Assembly (NCBI GenBank): GCA_950295325.1
Contig: OX485805.1
Coordinates: 310,501-374,500 of the forward strand
Source of the DNA: Polytrichum commune
Taxonomy: Eukaryota; Streptophyta; Polytrichopsida; Polytrichales; Polytrichaceae
Reading direction: 5' to 3'
DNA length: 64,000 nucleotides
Position numbers and translations under genes: made by a program. Every line of letters starts with the position of its first letter. Positions within the stretch are counted from its first letter, which is position 1. The notes under the pieces are model-generated. The model searched no databases and was not told the DNA's origin. It saw nothing but the letters and a program-made list of their open reading frames with translations. This document shows positions 1 through 11,567 of this stretch, piece by piece.

Positions 1-424
1 CGCTTCTGAAAGGTAAAAACACCTTACTTTTGTGCACTCGGCAATTTTTTATCCTTCAGCGCTCAATTCTTGCTTCTGTTCTTCCACCATCCACTTTGCA
101 TTGTCCTCATTCAATGAGAATAGACTACAGACCTAAAAAGGATTTCATGGGTGGTACACTGCATCTTATTCCCTCTCTGGTTCACTAAAATGTTCTGATG
201 TTTCACTTGAAGTCTCAGACTGTGCACCCCTTATTTCCCAGGCTCAACTGGTTCATCTGTAAGTATGTACTAGTCGGTTCTCCCGAGCATTGGGTCCCGT
301 TGCTTTGAGCACTAACCTGGAACTTACTGTAGGAATGTCTATTCGTACTCATAATTGTTGGAACTCATATGATTATCTTATTCATTGTCAATGTGCTAAT
401 TCTCTTTCTCATTGTGTGGTGCAG
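1..424. other. 5' flank of the hAT-like gene, no exon resolved
   Basis: No coding exon could be assigned. A good-looking splice donor (GTAAGTATG) starts at 259. The short open frame from the ATG at 198 would reach it with one base left over, but the next exon at 425 needs two, so that ATG cannot be the start of the hAT-like gene through this junction. The real first exon is either elsewhere in this flank or left of the window. No terminal inverted repeat was recognised. Confidence 0.5.
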
Positions 425-3400
425 ATTCCAGGACACTTGGCAAGCCAAGTACCCTTGGTCAGAGCAGGATGCGGAGGGTGATGGCAGATTTGAGAAGGTC
501 AGGTGTGTCATTTGCTCGAAAATCAATGGCAGGGATAAGATTCTTGATGCTAAAGATGACAACTTAAAAAAACATCAGGGTTGGAAAAAATGTCTCTCTG
601 ATATGCCTAACATGAAGTTGAAGAGGGGGGAGTGGTATTGGGACTCAAACTCCGGCCACAAGCGCGCTGAAAGGGCATTTGCTGCACTACCAACGGGCGA
701 CATTGCCACAATGGTTGCAGCAGGGGCTCCTCCCAAAAGGAAAGAGGTTCAAATGGCTATCATCTTCCACTTGCTCCAATTCGGGAGGCCAATGACCGAG
801 TATCCTCCTATGAAGGAACTCTTGCAATTCCTTGGTGTCCCTAAGGTGAGTACCCTAACCTTATTTAATTTTCATTTTTTTCTTTTTTCTCATTTTTTGT
901 TGCAGCATTAGCTTTGTTGATAATGTGCTTTGAATGGCTTTGTAGGTTCCATTGAAGCATTGGACCGAGGGTGCAGGTTGGGAAATGGGTGAGAGCTTGC
1001 TTAATGTTGTGCAAGCCAAGACAAAGGAAATAGTAAGTGCTGCCCCATATTTTTCAATCAGTTGTGATGAAGTAACAACGCTGGACAACCAGTCTTGGAT
1101 TAGTATTCATGTGTACACAATTTCTGATTGGGAAAGAGTGTCCTCTCTTCTGTCTTTGGAACGCGTGATCGATGGTGGTTCAGCTGAAAACATAACTAAG
1201 ATCATTGTTGGTGCCCTTTCTAAACAAGGTGGGCTAACCCCCCAACAAATAAGGGATCGGTTCATGGCATTCGGGGCAGATGGTGCTTCGGTCCTACAAG
1301 GCAAGAGGAATGGCGTTACTAACAAATTGCAAGTCTCTCATGCGCCACACATGCAAGGCATGCATTGTGTGGCACATCGAAGCAACCTTGCAGTGCAATG
1401 TCTATCAGATCTGGAGATGGTGAGTAGGATAGAAACCCTACTAGCAGCCTTGCACAGGTATTTCAGCAAGTCCCCAAAACGTCATTTGGAGCTCCAAAAA
1501 CTTGCTGATTTGCTTGAGACAAAGGGTAGGAAGATACTTCAAAATGTGAAAACTAGGTGGATCAGTATGTTAAGTCCTTTGCAACGTGTTTTGTCTGAGT
1601 ACCGCACTCTCTTGGTGAAGATGTACTCGGATCAATTTGTGAAACCGGCAATCCCAGCTGCAAAGGTAAACTACGAACTCCTGGCTGACATCATATGTTT
1701 GTTGACAATGGCGGCGGTGGTGCCCCTTCTTGAGGCGGTAAAGGCCTTGGTTGTCTTTGTACAATCGCCCTCAGTGTATGTGTGTGACTTCACAAGGGCT
1801 TTCAATCTTTGCATACAAGATGTGCATGACTTGTATTGCTCTGAGAAAGCATTCACTTCTGATGCATTTGCATGCTTCATTCAGATTTGTGAGCTCTCTC
1901 ATGATAGCATTCGCTTGAGGTGGCATCCGGATGTCAATGATTGTGTTGAACATTTAGTCTTCGAGGCCTATCTTTCTACTTCAGCGGGCTCACACCTTAA
2001 TGCTACTTGCATTGATCCTCAAACTTCGATGAGGACCTTCGTAACAAAAGAATTATTTGACATCACCATTTCAAGAGTGAAGACTGAGGTTACAGGTTTG
2101 TTTCTCTAACCTTTTTTTTTTCTTTTTTTTTTTGCAAGTTCAATGCACTTGCTAAGTTCTGCTCTTGCTAAGTTGTTAAGTTCTGCAACATGTTAAGTTA
2201 TGCTCTTGTTAAGTTCAGCTCTTGTTAAGGGTTTAGGCTTGGTAAGTTGTTAAGTTATGCAACAGGCAAGTTCTGCTCTTGGTAAGCTCTTGGTAAGTTG
2301 TTAAGTTCTGCTCTTGCTAAGTTCAGCACTTGTTAAGTTCTGCTCTTGCTAAGTTCTGCTCTTGCTAAGTTCACCTCTTGTTAAGTTCACCTCTTGTTAA
2401 GTTCTGCTCTTGCTAAGTTCAGCTAAGTTAAGTTCAGCTCTTCTTAAGTTCAGCTCTTGCTAAGTTGTGCACTTGTTAAGTTCAGCCTTGCTAAGTTCAG
2501 CTCTTGCTAAGTTCAGCTAAGTTAAGTTCAGCTAAGTTAAGTTCAGCTCTTGTTAAGTTCAGCTCTTGCTAAGTTGTGCACTTGTTAAGTTCAGCCTTGC
2601 TAAGTTCAGCTCTTGTTAAGTTAAGTTCAGCTCTTGCTAAGTTCAGGTCTTGTTAAGTTAAGTTCAGCTCTTGCTAAGTTGTTAAGTTATGCTCTTGTTA
2701 AATTCTGCTCTTGGTAAGTTGTGGTGTGAAGTATTGGTGGTATGCTTGCAGAGGCGGCCGCAATGATGGTAATGGAACTTGGGAGCAGGTTTCCACCAAG
2801 TGAGGTGATGGACGCATTGTCAATTGTGTACCCTCAATTTTGGATTGAGCCAGGGCATGAGGACAAGCTAACATCTCACATGAACACTTTGAAGGCAACC
2901 TTTTGTGTGCCCAAACAGATTTCTAGCACTCCATTACAGTATGAAACTAGCCCAGCATTGTTGGATGCAGCTGCACTTGATCGGCAGCTGCACTGGTTCG
3001 GGGTGGCCATGGTGAACAATTCCGAGCATGCAATGCGTGCATTGGACTTGAATGTTCATCCCATAACGAAGGTTTGGCGTAACTTTGCACAATCTGGTCC
3101 ATTGAGGGGGATGTTCCTTGAGTTCTTCAAGCTCGCAGAAATTGCGATGATTCAGGTATGCTTTGCTTGGTTTTTTTGGATTCATTTCTTGCTTTTATAT
3201 TCGTGTTGGTTCTTTGCTGATTTTTTTATCTGTTTTTGCTTCCCACCTTGCAGGTTCTTGGGAGTGTAGAGGATGAAAGAACATTCTCCAATGTTGCTTT
3301 CTTGAAGAACAAACTCCGCAATCGATTGATAGAGCACTTGCCTCTTGTTACCACTATGTTTGCACAAAAACATTACACTTTGACTTCATTCCCTTACAAG

Positions 3401-3463
3401 GAAGTTGTTTCGGATTGGAGGGGTTTAAAGCCGAAGCGGGGTAGATATGCATTGGGTGTTTGA
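425..3463 (+). CDS. hAT-family transposase or domesticated hAT protein, four exons, 5' end incomplete
   Basis: Exons 425-845, 946-2095, 2752-3155 and 3254-3463 join with consistent phases (0, 1, 0) at GT-AG borders and give about 727 codons without a stop. The first exon has a Cys-rich finger-like stretch (CVIC followed by a His). The second carries hAT landmarks: an acidic core residue in SCDEVTTLD, then FGADGASVLQG, then MHCVAHRSNLA. The last exon is the hAT C-terminal dimerisation segment, with SVEDERTFSN followed by LKNKLRNRL. Families of this type cut and paste DNA or have been recruited as host DNA-binding proteins. The frame opens with the last base of a split codon, so an upstream exon is missing. 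No terminal repeats or target duplication were found, so I cannot tell a live element from a domesticated gene. Confidence 0.82.
2105..2730 (+). repeat. Intronic minisatellite in the hAT-like gene
   Basis: Most of intron 2 of the hAT-like gene is a degenerate tandem array. The core is TAAGTTCAGCTCTTGC with variants TAAGTTCTGCTCTTG, TAAGTTGTGCACTTG and short TAAGT units, with a spacing of about 16-17 bp. It lies between the donor after 2095 and the acceptor before 2752 and does not touch the exons. There are no regular spacers. Confidence 0.85.
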
Positions 3464-3890
3464 TTCACATAGAATTATTTACAATGGAAACTTATTTAGG
3501 GGGTTTTTCACACTTCTTAGAGCATTCAAATTTCAGAGTAGAAGCAACTTATTGACTCCAAAGATATACGCCAATTCACATGGCTAAATGGCAATGTATG
3601 CCTATTATGAATGAAGAAGTGTTTTCCTCCTATATTTTTTGTGTGTCATGGTTTCAATTTCGCATAATACATGCTACATTTCATCCATGAAATAGTTCCA
3701 TTGAATTGTGTTTTTTTTTGCACATAGCTGAATTTCTCCCGCCCTTTCAATGTTATATCGCATGTGTAATGATTTGCTCACATGGAAATATAGTGCCAAA
3801 TGAAACTAAACCCTCCCTCTTATTCGCAAAATATTATACTGAAATATATGCCCAAATAGGCTCCAACACGTCATTCACATTCAATAAAAT
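3464..3890. other. 3' flank of the hAT-like gene, no gene seen
   Basis: AT-rich sequence following the hAT stop codon. It probably contains the 3' UTR. No coding similarity or clear terminal repeat was recognised. Confidence 0.5.
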
Positions 3891-4022
3891 AGTTACTTCA
3901 TCTCCAAGGTAAAAGTGAAAAATTGTTACTTCACCTCCAAGGTAAAAGTGAAAATAGTTACTTCACTTCCAAGGTAAAAGTGAAAAATAGTTACTTCACC
4001 TCCAAGGTAAAAGTGAAAAAAA
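3891..4022 (+). repeat. Tandem repeat, about 32 bp x 4
   Basis: Four consecutive near-identical units contain GTTACTTCACCTCCAAGG followed by TAAAAGTGAAAA. Variation is limited to a few bases and the length of the A run. Confidence 0.88.
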
Positions 4023-4030
4023 ATTCGCTG

Positions 4031-4349
4031 CTCCCAGGCACTGCTGTACCAGGGCGCTGTCCCGGGACAGCACCCCACTCAAATGGCCATAACTCCTAGC
4101 TCACACCTCCGATTGAGGTGATCTTGAGCATTCTAGAATCACCACGCCATGAGCTACGCATAGCTCATGGCCTCACCCTCATGCCTCCTAGTCTTTGTGG
4201 GTGGGAGGCGTTCCCAACGCCCGGGGCCCTCACCCACACTAGGATCACTTGGGCCCTCTCACCAACGGCGCCACAAGTCCCGGGTGTCACTCCGGGGTCC
4301 CCCTTGTGCCCATGGTGTTTCGGCCACTCCTCATGGAGAGGTGCGCGAC
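4031..4349 (+). repeat. Dispersed GC-rich repeat, copy A
   Basis: This block of about 320 bp is the reverse complement of 43844-44163 at roughly 85-88% identity by eye. Shared landmarks include GCTGTCCCGGGACA, ACTCAAATGGCCATA, GGTGTCACTCCGGGGTCC and the shared edge GAGAGGTGCGCGAC. It is clearly richer in GC than its surroundings. No conserved reading frame is apparent. The copy looks truncated at 4031 relative to copy B, which continues for about 600 bp. Confidence 0.85.
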
Positions 4350-4350
4350 A

Positions 4351-4510
4351 ATTCATGCGAAATGTGAGGAATGCGGCCAAGAGGATTCAGATTCGGGGTG
4401 AAGGAAGCTCTCTGAGCTGCGGCCAGGAGGATTCATGCGAAATGTGAGAAATGCGGCCAAGAGGATTCAGATTCAGGGTGAAGGGAGCTCTCTGAGCTGT
4501 GGCCAGGGGG
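4351..4510 (+). repeat. 80-bp tandem duplication
   Basis: Two head-to-tail units (4351-4430 and 4431-4510) each start ATTCATGCGAAATGTGAG and contain GCGGCCAAGAGGATTCAG. They differ at only a few positions. The duplication directly abuts dispersed repeat copy A. Confidence 0.85.
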
Positions 4511-5334
4511 ATTCAACAGCCACATCAGTTAGTGAGCCACAGCCGCCAAAGGTAGCCGAAGGATTGCAATGCCAGCTGACGGGCGTTGACGGGCAGTCTT
4601 TGAGGGTGGACAACGTAGTTTACCGGCTGGGGTACCGAACCCATAATTAATTGATGGGTCCCGGCCGAGACTGATAGGGGGTTCCCTTAGGCTGATTCCA
4701 TCAATGTGGTGATAGGAGGGAGTTAAACTAGGAATTAGGGAGGGAGTAGTGAAGAGTGAGCTGCAATGTGTAAGGCTTACTCCTAGAATTTGAAGGATAA
4801 TATAGGAGTGTGAGCTTTGACTGTAAGAAGGGTGGAAATAAGGAAAACAAATACACCTATTAATTCTTGTGGCCCCACTTTAAGACAAACTGGTGTGTTG
4901 AATGTGACATAAAAAGGGGTATGACCAAAGCTAGGAGAGTAGCAGGTATTAGGTGTTACATGTGGGTCACAAGCCTTCACCCGGACTCAGACGCATAAGG
5001 GTGGAGGTTTGGGCCTCACACGAGGGTTGCGACAAATCCGGAGTGGACGAACTAGCCTTAGCTCTGGATAGAGCCGGTGATTCTAAGATTTGGCAAGGTG
5101 ACGCCAAATTCTTGAACCTCTCCTCCAAGGCACCAATCTTTGTCTTCGATACATTTTCCCGTTCGGAAGAAGGGTTTAGGGTATAGGGGTTTAGAATGGA
5201 GATCAAAGCAATTTTCCACCACGTGATTGTTTCACCCACAGTGGGAACACTTCAACTGCTTCGGTAATGTTTACCAGCCTCCTTCATTGAATTGTGAACA
5301 TGAACAACTGGCTTCCGCTTTGGATTATTTGCAG
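4511..5334. other. Unannotated spacer
   Basis: Only short overlapping frames in both strands. No recognisable family, RNA or repeat. Confidence 0.4.
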
Positions 5335-6110
5335 GTGGGCTTGCCTTTGCTTTGAAGGACAATCCTTCTTAGTGTGGCCTGACAATATAAGGTATTGTCT
5401 CCCTCTGCTTTTGCCAATCCTACAGTTAAAACCAGAGTTTTCCGGGATTTGCTAGAATCCACAAGCAAAGATACCAAGTCAGTGGCATCGTGCTGATACA
5501 ATGTACAATCACACTGTTCCACAATGGCAAATGCCTCTGCAAGTGTCGTTCACCTACCATAATCCATGATGATCATGGGCAACGCTAAGTCAATGAAACG
5601 TTTGTTGATCTTTGACAAAAAGACCTTCACCAACTAGCTTTCTGTAAAAACCACCTCCAAATTTTCTGACAAATCTCGCCAACCTCGTATACATGGTACA
5701 ATGTGTGTCGTCATTTTTCTACCGGAAGTCTTGGATCCGCTGCATTTGATCCTGACGGAAACCTTCGTATTCCTTTTCCAAATGAAGATGGAATTCTCAT
5801 AGAGGACCAAAATCTGGCAGAACCCCTAAAGAAGCTAATGCCACCTGGATATCCTAGACATAACGGAAGAATGGAATGACCGGACTCTATGTATTCGCGA
5901 ATATGGATGTAGGAACCTTCTGCTTAGGTTCACTAGGGAAAGGTTTTTCCACATCCATTATAAAAACGCCCTATGCTTGCTCCATCTTAACCACAAGAGC
6001 GGCCAATGAACTGGAAGTCATGCCTTCCTTCAATGCGGAGACCAACTTTATTCGAGTTTCCCAATACCGCTCTACCTTGCGAAGCTCCATCTAATGAGCA
6101 TCCATCCATT
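5335..6110 (-). pseudogene. Decayed retrotransposon gag remnant (Ty3/Gypsy type)
   Basis: Read on the minus strand, the stretch gives a retrotransposon-gag-like polypeptide broken by stops and frameshifts. From about 6110 downward it contains QWMDAH, then MELRKVERYW, then DQMQRIQDF, then MYTRLARFVRKFGG, then LAEAFAIVEQCD. It ends in a zinc-knuckle remnant whose last half reads GHTKKDCPSK (about 5351-5385), displaced by one frame from the preceding Cys. In-frame stops are visible (for example after IMDYGR). No LTRs or pol were found next to it, so it is an old fragment. Confidence 0.65.
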
Positions 6111-8852
6111 GCTCATAATTTTAGAGCGCATTGTACTCCAAATATTAGGGCAAAAGCTCGAATACATACCAATCATTAAAACTGTTATTGCGTTGGCGTT
6201 TCTCCTTTATCCATGTTCTAAATCAAAATTTCAAATCTTGCAAAGAGAAGATCCATGTTTAACCGAAAAACCGGTCCCGGATTCTTCCTCACGTCTTTTT
6301 CTCCATATCGTCAAAGATTCATATCCAAAGAACGTGAAACCGAGTGGAAGTCCTCCACTCTGAAGTAGGTTGAAAAGCCTCGTCGGGTGCTACCACTAGG
6401 TCAACGTTTATGAGGTCAAAAAATACCACTAGGTCAACGTTTAAGAGGTCAAAAAATGAGCTTTCCAATGCTTATGGAGATGGAAAACGATAATGGTAGC
6501 TCAGAGTTGTAACCATAAACCCACAATGGGTTTGGTCACTGAAGTCAACAACCTAAATTAATTTGGTGTTAAGGTAAAAGGTCAAAATGTGAAAGGCAAT
6601 CTGCACATGCAACCATCTTATGGTATGTTGGTCATTAATCCAACCTTACCATAAGGGAATACAAGCACTGGCCACTTGGTGCACATCCAAGGCTCTTGTT
6701 GGTCATTACTTCGACCTCACCTCCACGATATCCTATCACAAACTAATACAACACAAAATGGAACAATACTAGTAGCGTTCAGCAACACAGTCCGCCACGG
6801 GAAAAGGTATCACAACGAAATACAAAAAACAATGCAAATGCAGCACTGGATCTTCTTTCCCAAACAACAATTAAGCAAAAATTGAAATTGACCACGCACA
6901 ACCGGTATTTGTCTGCAGTTGGTGGTCAAATGTGAGAGACCCATGTTGCCGTAAAAAAAAATTGCACATAAGCACATCTCTCATCCCCCCACTACAACAT
7001 AAAAATTCCCTCCTCACAAAAATCCCTAAAACCTATGTTTCTAAATAAAATTCAACCCAAGATTTATCCTCTTAGGTCGAATGGAGATTTTATATGCCAA
7101 ATAATTCTCAATGGCAATCCTTTGGCAATCCCGTACATCACATCCCTAAAAAAATTCCAATGTCGGCCAAATTGTCCCCCAAGAATTTGAATATGTGGTT
7201 GCTTAAGCTTCTTTCCCTCCGTTTTTAACCAAAAGAAAAAGAAAACACCCTCTTATGCTAAGTACATCTTATAACTTAATGTAGAGAAAGAATAAGCCAA
7301 CCGCAAGCTCGTTGCAATCTCAAGCCCTTTGCGTGTTCCCGTATGTTTCTACGAACCTTTCTCTTGATGCTCCACCCTTAATTTCTTATAAAATGTTTGC
7401 GAGGTTATCAAATTAACACCTATAAATATTTAGTCGACATCGATTAAAGATTGAGACTAAAATGACATTTGATTATCTTCGAGCCCCCAAATTTCTTTGT
7501 TGATTAATGAACACAACCTTGACAAATGTTTTCATAAAACTTCATCTTTCGTCAATCCAAAAATCAACTTTGACAATCAAGTATGAGTGTCCCTACCAAC
7601 TAGTAGAGAAGGCTGTTGGTTTAGGGTTCTCTTCCTCTCTCTCATCTTTTTTTGTTTCTTTTTTGCTGTTTGAATCAATTTATGCTTGAATTAGACTCAA
7701 GAATTCTCTTTCAAAGTTCAATGGCATGAATTCTTGCTTGTAAGCAACCAAATGATAAGAAATTCTATGAACAATTCAACAATTCTTCGTCACAATTCAC
7801 CTAAATGTGTCATTCACAAGTAAGCATTTTTCTTCTTGTTGCTTTGCAAATCTGCGGTGTTCTTCGCTCTGACACTCTGCAACTTCGTCACTTTTTGTCC
7901 TCGCGCTCTTCTTTGCATGTTATATCTCAAGAATGAAAAAAAAAATGAAGCATTTTTGCCAAGTAAGAAGGATGAGAGTCAAAACCTTGCAAGAGTTCTG
8001 ATTATCTTTTTAAATGCATACAATGAGTCAAGTTATCTCTCACTCCACCACGGGAGAATCCAAGAGTGTAAGTAGGGGGAGAAGAACTTAGGATGTATTG
8101 CAAAAACATGCAATCTTCACCTCACACAAGCTCTCCCCACGTACTCACTCACAAGGCTAGACTTGGCAAGAATGCCAAGCCAAGAAGGAGGCTCCTCACT
8201 TAGGAGCATCTCTCCAACTCCTAGAATTCATCCATCCAAATCTAAATGGATGAAACCCCATGGATAAGGTGTGGCCGCCGACGCCGCATACTGTAACAAA
8301 CTAGAAGAGTTTCTTGAACCAAAATGAAATACAAGACTTTTCATTACATTATATGTCATTAAAATTTGTTCATATAAGAAAAGAGCATATATTTAGAAAT
8401 AACAAGATTAATTCACTTCACACGGAAGTACTTGGCCAACAAGATACTTGAAAATACTAGAAAAAACTTTGCCAATATTGGCAAACTCTATTATGCTTCG
8501 GTGGAACGCTCAACACATGGAAGTGTGGCTTCAATGTTCCTTTGAGGCTCACATCAAATAGTACAATTGGAATAATTGATAGAAATAGTGAGCAGAAGCT
8601 TAAGGTTGAAGAGAATGGTTACCTTGCTTTCTCTCCCTAAACTATTAATAGTTATACATACTAAAACCAACATATTAATTTAAATTTCATTTTAGAATGA
8701 CAAAGACCCCTTCAAATGGTAAGTCACAATTTATAACATCAATGCTAATGAGGATTTTGTAATGTTTATAACTTTTTAATTAATTACATGCTTATTGACA
8801 CTTCATTTCCGGAATGAAATCCTAGTCAATTGCTTCTTTACTAAGTGCATGT
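6111..8852. other. Long AT-rich spacer, no gene seen
   Basis: No coding similarity was recognised in either strand; open frames are short and unlike known families. The only local structure noted is the 33-bp duplication at 6391-6456. Confidence 0.4.
6391..6456 (+). repeat. 33-bp tandem duplication
   Basis: TACCACTAGGTCAACGTTTA followed by a GAGGTC and A-run segment is present twice, with one base difference. Confidence 0.85.
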
Positions 8853-8871
8853 ACACACACACACACACACA
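8853..8871 (+). repeat. (AC)n microsatellite
   Basis: An uninterrupted AC dinucleotide run of about 19 bp. Confidence 0.9.
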
Positions 8872-10710
8872 TATTTATATATGATTTTGGACCTTGAAGA
8901 TGAAATGCACTTAATATGGGATTTGTACATAAGTGGCCTTCAAAAATGCAAGGGCAATGGTTTTTTCAAAGTCGAGCGGGGCGGATAGAACTTTACGGTC
9001 AGATCTAGAAAATCTCGATTTCTTGCTGGGGGCTGCCCCTGCCCGTATCTACCTCCCCAAAAAGCTCGTAGGGGGAGGTTTGACGTCCCCCAAATCAGTA
9101 CAAAAACCAAGCCAACACCACTGTACACTGATTGTCAAGATCCTCTTGCACACATTTTTATATAATAGGAAAATATTTGTTTGACACTGGTGGTTGACTT
9201 TGGCTCCTGTTGTTGTCACCATTGCCTCACTTGCATACATTTCCACTCTCATTTAACTCTCATTTGAATTGTTTAGGTGTTTTGTGGTGCTATAAGTACA
9301 CAGTCTATAGTAACTAGTGTCACGTACACTATTTGTGAAGGGCCTAAACTAGATCCATAGAGGTCTCAAAGCGTCGTATCCACTAAATGCCAATATGTTA
9401 TCATTCGTCAACATAAGTAGCTTTCTAAATGAAAATTTATTTATATTTGGTGTAACAAATTGGTACTTCAGATGATAGTTTGCATTTTAGTATGCAAGGT
9501 GAAGATACTATTAAGCATACTAATGGCAAGTGTCATGTGTATATATTTTATTATGAAAGAAGAAGATAATTTTGAACATATTATTGTCAAGTGTCAATTG
9601 TGTACACTTTTGTCAACTTGTAGACCATTATGTAATATAGGCATACACATCATAACATTATTGAACACACTCATGCCAAGATATTAGTAAGCGCTCTTGA
9701 GCGCCAAGTGTCTCGAGGTGACGCTAACAGTGAAGTTGTCGGTCATTAGTGTAATCTAGTATACGCCTCAAAATAGGGTAAGTGACACTATTACACATGT
9801 GACACTAAATACCATAAAGGGTGTAGTAGTTATGAACTCAGAAACAACATCATAACTTTGAACTCACAGATGTGCAGATTCAGACCTCGCACATTTGGTA
9901 AGATCCTCTACATTAGCTCATGTTAGGGAAACTTGCAATGATCACTCCTAGGCATTGGCATGGCAGTGGTACTTTTAGTCTCTGTAAACTTGACTGACTT
10001 GTATTTAGTGTGTGTACTTGTACATAACCTGTGGGAATTACGGTGCAATAGAGGTTCAATTCATCGGGATGCTCATTATTGTGCCCTCTTTGTTTTTTTA
10101 ATCTGAACATCATCAGGATGTTCTCCAGCCCACTGTCTAGTTCTCGTCATAGATTTCGTGTTTGCCTCCAATTTAGGTGAACTTGGTGATTTCTACACAT
10201 GCACAGGTGGTGTGTAGCACGATGGTCCTGAAGTTCATCACCTCGTTCCTTTGTCTCAAAAAGAATTCATCACCTCTGTCCAGCATCGACTACATGTGGA
10301 GGTGTGACGAGCTTTTAAGTCCCTGTGTAGTTGGTAGTCATGGATGGCTTCGATCCTTTAATTCGATCTCGAGAGCCACATTTGCGTCTCCTTACGAGTG
10401 ACGAGACATATGTCCGCGGCTTTGTGGTGCCGATCATCGTCATAATGATAAGTATGACAACTCACGCTGTGCGTTCGCGGCTAAACTTTGATCCTGGATC
10501 CTCTCAATAAAACCCACCAAGTACCATTTAAACTAGACCTATTTCGATTTTGATACCGGTTGGCTGCTAGGCTCTTTATACCATTGTCGACATTGTGTAT
10601 TGATATCATGCATTCACCTATATACCAGTCCAGCATTGGTAATCAATTTAACCAACTTATGCTAGAGATGATACTCTATACGTCTGACAAAATTGTGAAA
10701 ACGTGTCCAG
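8872..10710. other. Spacer upstream of the EXORDIUM-like relic
   Basis: No gene recognised. The region should contain the lost 5' end of the pseudogene that starts at an apparent splice acceptor (CCAG) at 10707-10710, but I could not identify an upstream exon or signal peptide. Confidence 0.4.
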
Positions 10711-11567
10711 GTTATCACGAAACCTATCCACATCTACATCTTGTGGTATGGTTCATGGGCCACGAACGAGACGGACTTGATCCGAACCGCTCTGTCGTCG
10801 CTCACACTGGATGTGAAGATCAACCAGTTCCCGAGTTTGCGCAATCTCTCGAAGGTGATGAGATAGCACTACCAACACCCAGTGAACGACAACACTACTC
10901 TCACGTATGTCGCTGACAAGGTCACAGTTACAAAGGAGTTCATTGATGATGCGTCCGCACGATCGAAAACTATCGACTCCCGTTCTGACTGAGAACAGAT
11001 CATCCAGGATGGCAACCTGCCTGCCGACTATGCACAAGGCGTCTACTTTCTCCTCACCGCGTCTGACATCTCGCTCTCCAACCGGGACACCCCGTGTGGG
11101 TACCACAGCTGTGTTGGCGTGATGAGCGCCAATTCTATTCTGAGTTACTCCTTCGTACCGATCCCCACCGATCCCTCCGTGAGGAGGTGTAACAATTTCT
11201 ATTCGAAAGTCCTGCCATCTAACCCCCCACCCAACCACGCCGTATCCGCCGACGGCTCCCTCAACCCCCTCATTGACACTCTCATACATGAGCTGACGAT
11301 CCGTTGCGGATCCTGGCAACAGAACATGTTGGAAAACAGCGAGCCCACAGATGTGCGCGCCAACAATTACATTGCCGGTGAGTGGTACTACTGCGACACC
11401 CCGAGCATGTACGCGGGCTTCAACACGTCTTCCCCACCTTACCCCGATTGCTCAACTTTGTCCACCGTCTTCTCAGCCAGGGACCCTCATCGCTCGCTCA
11501 CAGATCCCCAGTCGGGCGTCCAGGTGAAAGTGTATGGGGTTAGCGGATCCCAGTTCCTGGTCCAGAA
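10711..11567 (+). pseudogene. EXORDIUM/PHI-1-like secreted protein pseudogene, part 1
   Basis: One frame runs through the whole segment. It shows the family pattern: a strand with ILWYGSWAT (compare the family's IWYGNW), a Tyr-Gln-His block, GVYFLLTASDI followed by a Cys-Gly-x-H element, a D-G block followed by IDTLIHELT, then a Cys-rich C-terminal portion with YYCDTPSMYAGF. EXORDIUM/PHI-1 proteins are apoplastic and linked to growth and cell-wall responses. Two in-frame stops (TAG at 10864 and TGA at 10990) break it. The segment begins after a CCAG acceptor and lacks the signal peptide. It is cut at 11567 by the Copia element; the target duplication CAGAA is at 11563-11567. Confidence 0.72.

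Noticed and set aside
198..258. Short first exon of the hAT-like gene ending at a strong donor
   Set aside because: Its phase does not match the exon starting at 425.
2105..2730. Array of repeated TAAGTTCAGCTCTTGC considered as CRISPR-like
   Set aside because: Units are contiguous and degenerate with no unique spacers, and the array sits in a eukaryotic intron.
10753..11319. Minus-strand frame of 188 codons
   Set aside because: It lies antisense to the EXORDIUM-like relic, whose plus frame shows the family motifs. GC-rich codons keep the other strand open.
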